A stretch of 64,000 bases of DNA from contig NZ_JBAYPG010000008.1 of NCBI RefSeq assembly GCF_041677825.1, positions 35,376 to 99,375 of the forward strand, in the 5' to 3' direction. Position 1 is the stretch's first letter. Every line of letters begins with the position of its first letter. The notes under the pieces are model-generated. The model saw only the letters and a list, made by a program, of their open reading frames with translations. It ran no database searches and was not told the DNA's origin. Made by a program: the position numbers and the translations under genes. This DNA comes from Castellaniella sp041677825 (GTDB lineage: Bacteria; Pseudomonadota; Gammaproteobacteria; Burkholderiales; Burkholderiaceae_B). This document shows, one piece after another, positions 60,091 through 64,000 of this stretch.

Positions 60091-61500
60091 ATGCTAGACA
60101 ATCTCACCTCCCGTCTCTCGCGCATCGCCAAAACCATGCGTGGCGAGGCCCGGCTGACCGAGTCCAATACGCAGGACATGCTGCGTGAAGTGCGCATGGC
60201 CCTGCTCGAGGCCGATGTGGCGCTGCCCGTGGTGCGTGACTTCGTGGCGCGCGTCAAGGAACAGGCGCTGGGCCAGGAAGTCGTGGGCAGCCTCAACCCG
60301 GGGCAGGCGCTGGTGGGCGTGGTGCACAAGCAGCTCACGGCCCTCATGGGCGGTGATCTGGGCGAGGGCGCTGCCGAACTGTCCCTGGCGGTGCAGCCGC
60401 CAGCCGTCATTCTCATGGCCGGCCTGCAGGGGGCCGGCAAGACCACGACTACCGGCAAGCTGGCCAAGTGGCTGGCTGAAGGCGGGCACATCCAGCAGGG
60501 TCGCAAGACGGGCAAGAAGAAAGTGCTCGTGGTCAGTGCCGACGTCTACCGCCCGGCAGCCATCGAGCAGCTGCGCACGGTGGCCGCCCAGGTCGAGGTC
60601 GATTTCCTGCCCACCGACACCAGCCAGAAGCCGGCCGATATTGCGCGCCAGGCCCTGGATCACGCCCGGCGGCATCACCATGATGTACTCATCGTCGACA
60701 CCGCCGGGCGCCTGGGTATCGATCAGGTGATGATGGACGAAATCGCCGAACTGCATGCCGTGCTCAAGCCGGTGGAAACCCTGTTCGTGGTGGATGCCAT
60801 GCAGGGCCAGGATGCCGTCAATGTGGCCCAGGCCTTCGCCCAGGCGCTGCCGCTCACCGGGGTGGTGCTCACCAAGCTGGATGGGGATGCACGTGGCGGC
60901 GCGGCGCTGTCCGTGCGCCAGATCACCGGCAAGCCGCTGAAGTTCGTCGGGGTTTCCGAGAAGCTTGATGGCCTCGAGCCCTTCCATCCCGAGCGCATGG
61001 CCCAGCGCATCCTCGGCATGGGCGACATCGTTTCACTGGTCGAACAGGCGCAGAAGAACATCGATATCGCCGAGGCCCAAAAGCTGGCGACCCGCTTGAA
61101 ATCCGGTGCCCGCTTCGATCTGAACGATTTTCGCGAACAACTGCAGCAGGTCAAGAAAATGGGCGACATGGGGTCCCTGCTCGAGAAGCTGCCGGCGCAG
61201 TTTGCCCAGGCGGCAGCGCAAGTGCAGGGCGGTCAGGCTGAAAAACAGCTCGCGCGCACCGAAGGGATACTCAATTCGATGACGCCACTCGAGCGCAGCA
61301 AGCCCGAACTCATCAAGGCATCGCGCAAGCGCCGCATTGCAACCGGGGCCGGCGTACCCGTACAGGAAGTCAACCGTCTGCTCAAGCAGTTCGATCAGAT
61401 GCAGGGCATGATGAAGCAGATGAAAAAGGGCGGCATGGCCAAGATGATGCGCGCCATGGGCAATTTGCGCGGCCTGCCCGGCATGGGCGGGCGGCGCTGA
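60091..61500 (+). CDS. ffh: Signal recognition particle GTPase Ffh
   Basis: A 469-residue SRP54 protein that delivers ribosomes making membrane proteins to the translocon, together with 4.5S RNA and FtsY. The N domain begins MLDNLTSRLSRIAKTMRGEA. The G domain has GLQGAGKTTTTGKLAKWLAE (P-loop), DVYRPAAIEQLRTVA, DTAGRLGIDQVMMDEIAEL and TKLDGDARGGAALSVRQIT. The methionine-rich M domain is at the end (QFDQMQGMMKQMKKGG). The ATG at 60091 is used; the much longer ORF upstream lies antisense to the CcsA-like gene and is not real. Confidence 0.97.
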   Translation: MLDNLTSRLSRIAKTMRGEARLTESNTQDMLREVRMALLEADVALPVVRDFVARVKEQALGQEVVGSLNPGQALVGVVHKQLTALMGGDLGEGAAELSLAVQPPAVILMAGLQGAGKTTTTGKLAKWLAEGGHIQQGRKTGKKKVLVVSADVYRPAAIEQLRTVAAQVEVDFLPTDTSQKPADIARQALDHARRHHHDVLIVDTAGRLGIDQVMMDEIAELHAVLKPVETLFVVDAMQGQDAVNVAQAFAQALPLTGVVLTKLDGDARGGAALSVRQITGKPLKFVGVSEKLDGLEPFHPERMAQRILGMGDIVSLVEQAQKNIDIAEAQKLATRLKSGARFDLNDFREQLQQVKKMGDMGSLLEKLPAQFAQAAAQVQGGQAEKQLARTEGILNSMTPLERSKPELIKASRKRRIATGAGVPVQEVNRLLKQFDQMQGMMKQMKKGGMAKMMRAMGNLRGLPGMGGRR

Positions 61501-61504
61501 GCGC

Positions 61505-61711
61505 TCAGCCGCCGCCGACGGCGGTGATGATTTCTATCCGGTCACCATCGGCCAGCATGGTGCTGGCATGGCTGCTCTTGGGCACGATCTCGCCGTTGCG
61601 CTCGACTGCAACACGTTTGTCTTCCAGGCCCAGGTGCAGCAGCAATTCGCGTACGGTGCCTGTGCGCTCGAGGGTGGTGGGTTGCCCGTTCAGGTGCAGG
61701 GTCAGGTTCAT
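61505..61711 (-). CDS. thiS: Sulfur carrier protein ThiS
   Basis: A 68-residue ubiquitin-like protein that carries the sulfur for the thiazole of thiamine as a C-terminal thiocarboxylate. It has the usual NGQPTTLERTGTVRELLLHL start, the core VAVERNGEIVPKSSH and the ending DGDRIEIITAVGGG, whose final Gly-Gly is the modified site. It ends only four bases from the convergent ffh stop. The partner thiG is not in the adjacent sequence; the next gene upstream is pip. Confidence 0.93.
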   Translation of the reverse strand: MNLTLHLNGQPTTLERTGTVRELLLHLGLEDKRVAVERNGEIVPKSSHASTMLADGDRIEIITAVGGG

Positions 61712-61723
61712 GGCAAGGTCTCG

Positions 61724-62662
61724 TCAGGCGTGGGCAAAGTGATCCGTGGCCGCCAGCAGCTGCTTCAGGATCCCCGGTTCGTCATAGGCGTGGCCCGCAT
61801 CCGGAATCAGATGAAAATCTGCTTGTGGCCAGGCCTGGTGCAGGTCCCATGCGGAGCGCGCGGGGGTGCAGACGTCGTAGCGCCCCTGGATGATGACCCC
61901 GGGTATGTCCGCCAGCTGGCTGGCCTGGGCCAGCAGCTGGCCCTCCTCGATGAAGCCGTGGTGGTGGAAATAATGGTTCTCGATGCGCGCGAAGGCCAGC
62001 GCTGCCGCATCGGTGGCGTGCGAGCGCAGGTGTTCCGGGTTTGACAGCAGGCTGATGGTCCGGCTTTCCCATTGCGTCCAGGCGTGGGCCGCCCGCAGGC
62101 GCGCGGCGTCGTCCGGGCCCGTCAGGCGCTGGTGGTAGGCCGTGATCAGATCGTGCCGCTCGTCGGCTGGAATGGGGGCCAGATAGTCTTGCCAATGATC
62201 GGGGAACAGCCAGGAGGCGCCTTCCTGGTAGAACCAGCGCAACTCGGCGCGACGCAGCAGGAAGATGCCGCGCAGGATCAGGGCTGCGACATGCCGCGGA
62301 TGGGACTGCGCGTAGGCCAGGGCCAGTGTGGAACCCCATGAGCCGCCAAACACCACCATGCGCTCGGCCTGCAGGATTTCGATGCGCAAGCGCTCGATAT
62401 CCGCGACCAGATCCTGCGTGGTGTTGTGCTCGAGGCACGCGCCCGGGGTGGAGCGGCCGCAACCCCGCTGATCGAACAGCAGGATGTGGTAGCGCTGCGG
62501 GTCGAACAGGCGGCGATGCTGCACAGAACACCCCGCGCCGGGCCCGCCGTGCAGGAAGATCGCCGGGCGGCCCTGCGGGTTGCCGCAGAGCTCCCAGTAC
62601 ACCTGGTGCCCGTGGCCCACATCCAGATGGCCTTGCGCATGGGGGTTGATTTCAGGATACAT
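61724..62662 (-). CDS. pip: Proline iminopeptidase
   Basis: A 312-residue alpha/beta-hydrolase that removes N-terminal proline. Family motifs are HGGPGAGCSVQHRRLFDPQR, LFDQRGCGRSTPGACLEHNT, the nucleophile elbow in VFGGSWGSTLALAYAQSHP, and VIIQGRYDVCTPARSAWDLH with the acid, then AGHAYDEPGILKQL with the His. The start at 62662 (MYPEINPHAQ) overlaps the trmB stop by 11 bp, so the two are likely co-transcribed. Confidence 0.94.
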   Translation of the reverse strand: MYPEINPHAQGHLDVGHGHQVYWELCGNPQGRPAIFLHGGPGAGCSVQHRRLFDPQRYHILLFDQRGCGRSTPGACLEHNTTQDLVADIERLRIEILQAERMVVFGGSWGSTLALAYAQSHPRHVAALILRGIFLLRRAELRWFYQEGASWLFPDHWQDYLAPIPADERHDLITAYHQRLTGPDDAARLRAAHAWTQWESRTISLLSNPEHLRSHATDAAALAFARIENHYFHHHGFIEEGQLLAQASQLADIPGVIIQGRYDVCTPARSAWDLHQAWPQADFHLIPDAGHAYDEPGILKQLLAATDHFAHA

Positions 62663-63407
62663 CGCGTGTGGGTTCCCGCCTGGTGAAAATCAGGTCGTGG
62701 CTGCCATGGCCCAGGCGCAGGCCACGGCGTTCGAACTTGGTTTGTGGCCGCCATGCGGGCCGTGGCGCGTACCCCGCGCCGGTATTCTGCAGTTCAGGGT
62801 GCCCGGAGAGCACCGCCAGCATCTGCTCGGCGTAGGGTGCCCAATCCGTTGCACAGTGTATGTAAGCCCCCGGGGCCATGCGGCTGACCAGCAACTCGAC
62901 GAATGGCGGCTGGATCAGGCGCCGTTTGTGGTGACGCTTCTTGGGCCAGGGGTCCGGAAAATAGATGTGGATGCCAGCGAGGCTTGCGGGCGGGATCATG
63001 GCGTGCAGGACCTCGACCGCGTCGTGCTGGATGATACGGATATTGCGCAGGCCGTGTTCGTGAATCTGGCGCAGCAGCGCGCCCACCCCGGCCTGGAAGA
63101 CTTCGATGGCCAGGAAATCTTCATCGGGCCGCGCCTGGGCGATCTGGCGCGTGGTTTCACCCATGCCGAAGCCGATCTCGAGCACCGCCGGAGCCTGCCG
63201 CCCGAACACCTGCATGAAGTCAAGTGGCGTGTCCTGCCAGGCGACGGACCATTGCGGCAGCCAGCGCGCCAGGGCGTTTTCCTGGGCGGCGGTGATGTGC
63301 GCGCGCCGATGCACGAAACTGTGGATGTGCGTACGGCCTGAAGGCCCCAGCGACGTGGGTGCAGGCAGGGGGGATTTGGAAGGATTCAAAATGCTGATAA
63401 AATGCAA
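62652..63407 (-). CDS. trmB: tRNA (guanine-N7)-methyltransferase TrmB
   Basis: A 251-residue SAM-dependent enzyme that methylates G46 of tRNAs. The SAM site is VLEIGFGMGETTRQIAQARP, followed by FLAIEVFQAGVGALLRQIHE and the catalytic region IHIYFPDPWPKKRHHKRRLI with QPPFVELLVSRMAPG. The C-terminus has TKFERRGLRLGHGSHDLIFT, also typical. The apparent start is a TTG at 63407, and no strong ribosome site is visible, so the exact N-terminus is uncertain by a few codons. It is divergent from the tRNA-Gly gene downstream. Confidence 0.94.
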   Translation of the reverse strand: MHFISILNPSKSPLPAPTSLGPSGRTHIHSFVHRRAHITAAQENALARWLPQWSVAWQDTPLDFMQVFGRQAPAVLEIGFGMGETTRQIAQARPDEDFLAIEVFQAGVGALLRQIHEHGLRNIRIIQHDAVEVLHAMIPPASLAGIHIYFPDPWPKKRHHKRRLIQPPFVELLVSRMAPGAYIHCATDWAPYAEQMLAVLSGHPELQNTGAGYAPRPAWRPQTKFERRGLRLGHGSHDLIFTRREPTRDVS

Positions 63408-63465
63408 TGCTTCGGAGTTCGGTGCAGGGCTTCATTTTAGCAAGATCTGTCACCGCAGCGCCCGG

Positions 63466-63539
63466 GCGGGTGTAGTTCAATGGTAGAACGGCGGCTTCCC
63501 AAGCCTCAAGCGTGGGTTCGATTCCCATCACCCGCTCCA
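63466..63539 (+). tRNA. tRNA-Gly (anticodon CCC)
   Basis: A 74-nt cloverleaf with CCA encoded at the end. The acceptor stem is GCGGGTG with CACCCGC, the D-arm is GTTC-AATGGTA-GAAC, the anticodon loop TTCCCAA gives anticodon CCC, and the T-arm is GTGGG-TTCGATT-CCCAT. One mismatch (C28-U42) is present in the anticodon stem. The identity and layout match proteobacterial glyU-type genes. Confidence 0.93.
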
Positions 63540-63549
63540 CTGCATCATT

Positions 63550-63571
63550 CTGCGGACTTCCGCAGAAGTCC
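63550..63571. terminator. Hairpin just downstream of tRNA-Gly
   Basis: Overlapping inverted repeats CTGCGG-ACTT-CCGCAG and GGACTTC-CGCA-GAAGTCC lie 10-32 bp after the tRNA. They may form the tRNA terminator or an attachment-site-like stem if an element has integrated here. The following sequence to 63759 contains no gene that I can support. Confidence 0.45.
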
Positions 63572-63759
63572 AAGAGAGTCTGCAAGTCATTGCTCCACAA
63601 AGACTTTTCCTCTCTTTGACGTTCTGCCGTGGTCCACTGCGATCCGCCTACAGCCGGGACTTTTTAGTCCACAAACAAGTCCATTTTTGCGGGCGCGGCT
63701 GATTCCGGATTGTTGATGGAGGGGCGAGGTCGACGTGACCAGCATCTGGTTCCTGACTC

Positions 63760-64000
63760 ATGTTCAGGACAAAGCGTTCGATCCAAAGGGGCCGCCCCAC
63801 CGGCACCACTACCTACGAAGCGGAACCAGCCATCGCGTTTGGGGCTGCCGTGCGGGAAGAGAGAACCAACCAGGGTATCGCTCAGGAAACGCTGGCTCAC
63901 ATGGCCGGCATCGAGCGGTCTCACATGGGCAAGATCGAGCGCGGCGAGCATGTCCCCACGCTCCCCCTCATCCTCAAGATCGCCCGTGCGCTGAAATGCA
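63760..64000 (+). CDS. XRE-family helix-turn-helix regulator (partial, runs off the window end)
   Basis: An ATG at 63760 opens an uninterrupted frame to the window end, 80 codons, with no stop. The last ~55 residues are a clear Cro/C1-type helix-turn-helix: FGAAVREERTNQGIAQETLA, HMAGIERSHMGKIERGEHVP and TLPLILKIARALKC. The first ~20 residues are basic and disordered. It starts 221 bp after the tRNA-Gly gene, a common position for the regulator of an integrated element or of a toxin-antitoxin or restriction locus. The start is not backed by a clear ribosome site. Confidence 0.65.
   Translation, partial: MFRTKRSIQRGRPTGTTTYEAEPAIAFGAAVREERTNQGIAQETLAHMAGIERSHMGKIERGEHVPTLPLILKIARALKC

Overview
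The window looks like chromosomal DNA of a GC-rich (about 60%) beta-proteobacterium, most plausibly Burkholderiales / Alcaligenaceae. The reasons are the housekeeping blocks (lipB-lipA; ampD - PP0621-like - CcsA-like - ffh; thiS, pip, trmB), the number of tripartite and ABC solute-binding proteins, and the abundance of GntR, LysR and CoA-ester genes. This is inferred from gene content; no 16S or marker phylogeny was possible.

Layout. 1-1.6 kb: end of a Liv-type ABC permease and its binding protein, divergent from a TrmB-type regulator. 2.8-5.4 kb: hemerythrin, a two-domain cupredoxin-like secreted protein and an alpha-carbonic anhydrase. 5.5-11 kb: a P1/DmpA-type peptidase, an MFS symporter pseudogene with two internal deletions, a lipoprotein, and an ada-efflux pair with overlapping genes. 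11-14 kb: a small accessory patch with a hipBA toxin-antitoxin pair, an amber-interrupted small gene and a secreted protein with three Cys repeats.

14-29.5 kb: a large catabolic locus. On the minus strand, from the regulator outwards: SDR, sugar-binding protein, RbsA-type ATPase, a permease made of two fused RbsC-like domains, SMP-30 lactonase, CRYL1-type L-gulonate 3-dehydrogenase, BKACE (DUF849), a TRAP transporter (dctPQM) and a DSD1-type PLP enzyme. A GntR/FCD regulator and a 3-oxoacid CoA-transferase pair lie on the plus strand. Together they suggest a sugar -> lactone -> aldonate -> 3-keto-acid -> BKACE -> acetoacetate -> acetoacetyl-CoA route. Several intercistronic hairpins probably set relative expression.

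29.4-40.7 kb: lipA/lipB, LysE-type exporters, a YeiE/YeiH-like pair, an iron(III) ABC operon with a Fur-like box, and htpG with a possible sigma-32 promoter. Three unrelated minisatellite arrays lie in the intergenic spaces around lysE/yeiE/yeiH/rhtB.

40.7-58.2 kb: a second catabolic locus. It holds a complete Liv transporter, a PRISE-type enone reductase and a LysR regulator, then alpha/beta hydrolase, SCP2-like protein, MBL lactonase-like hydrolase, a second Liv binding protein, aldehyde dehydrogenase and a beta-hydroxyacid dehydrogenase. Divergent from these are MmgE/PrpD, an ADP-forming acyl-CoA synthetase and an acyl-CoA dehydrogenase. The gene set fits uptake, enone reduction, ring or lactone hydrolysis and CoA-dependent breakdown of a cyclic compound I cannot name.

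58.2-64 kb: ampD, PP0621-like, CcsA-like, ffh, thiS, pip, trmB, tRNA-Gly(CCC), and a truncated XRE regulator gene running off the window end, possibly the start of an element next to the tRNA.
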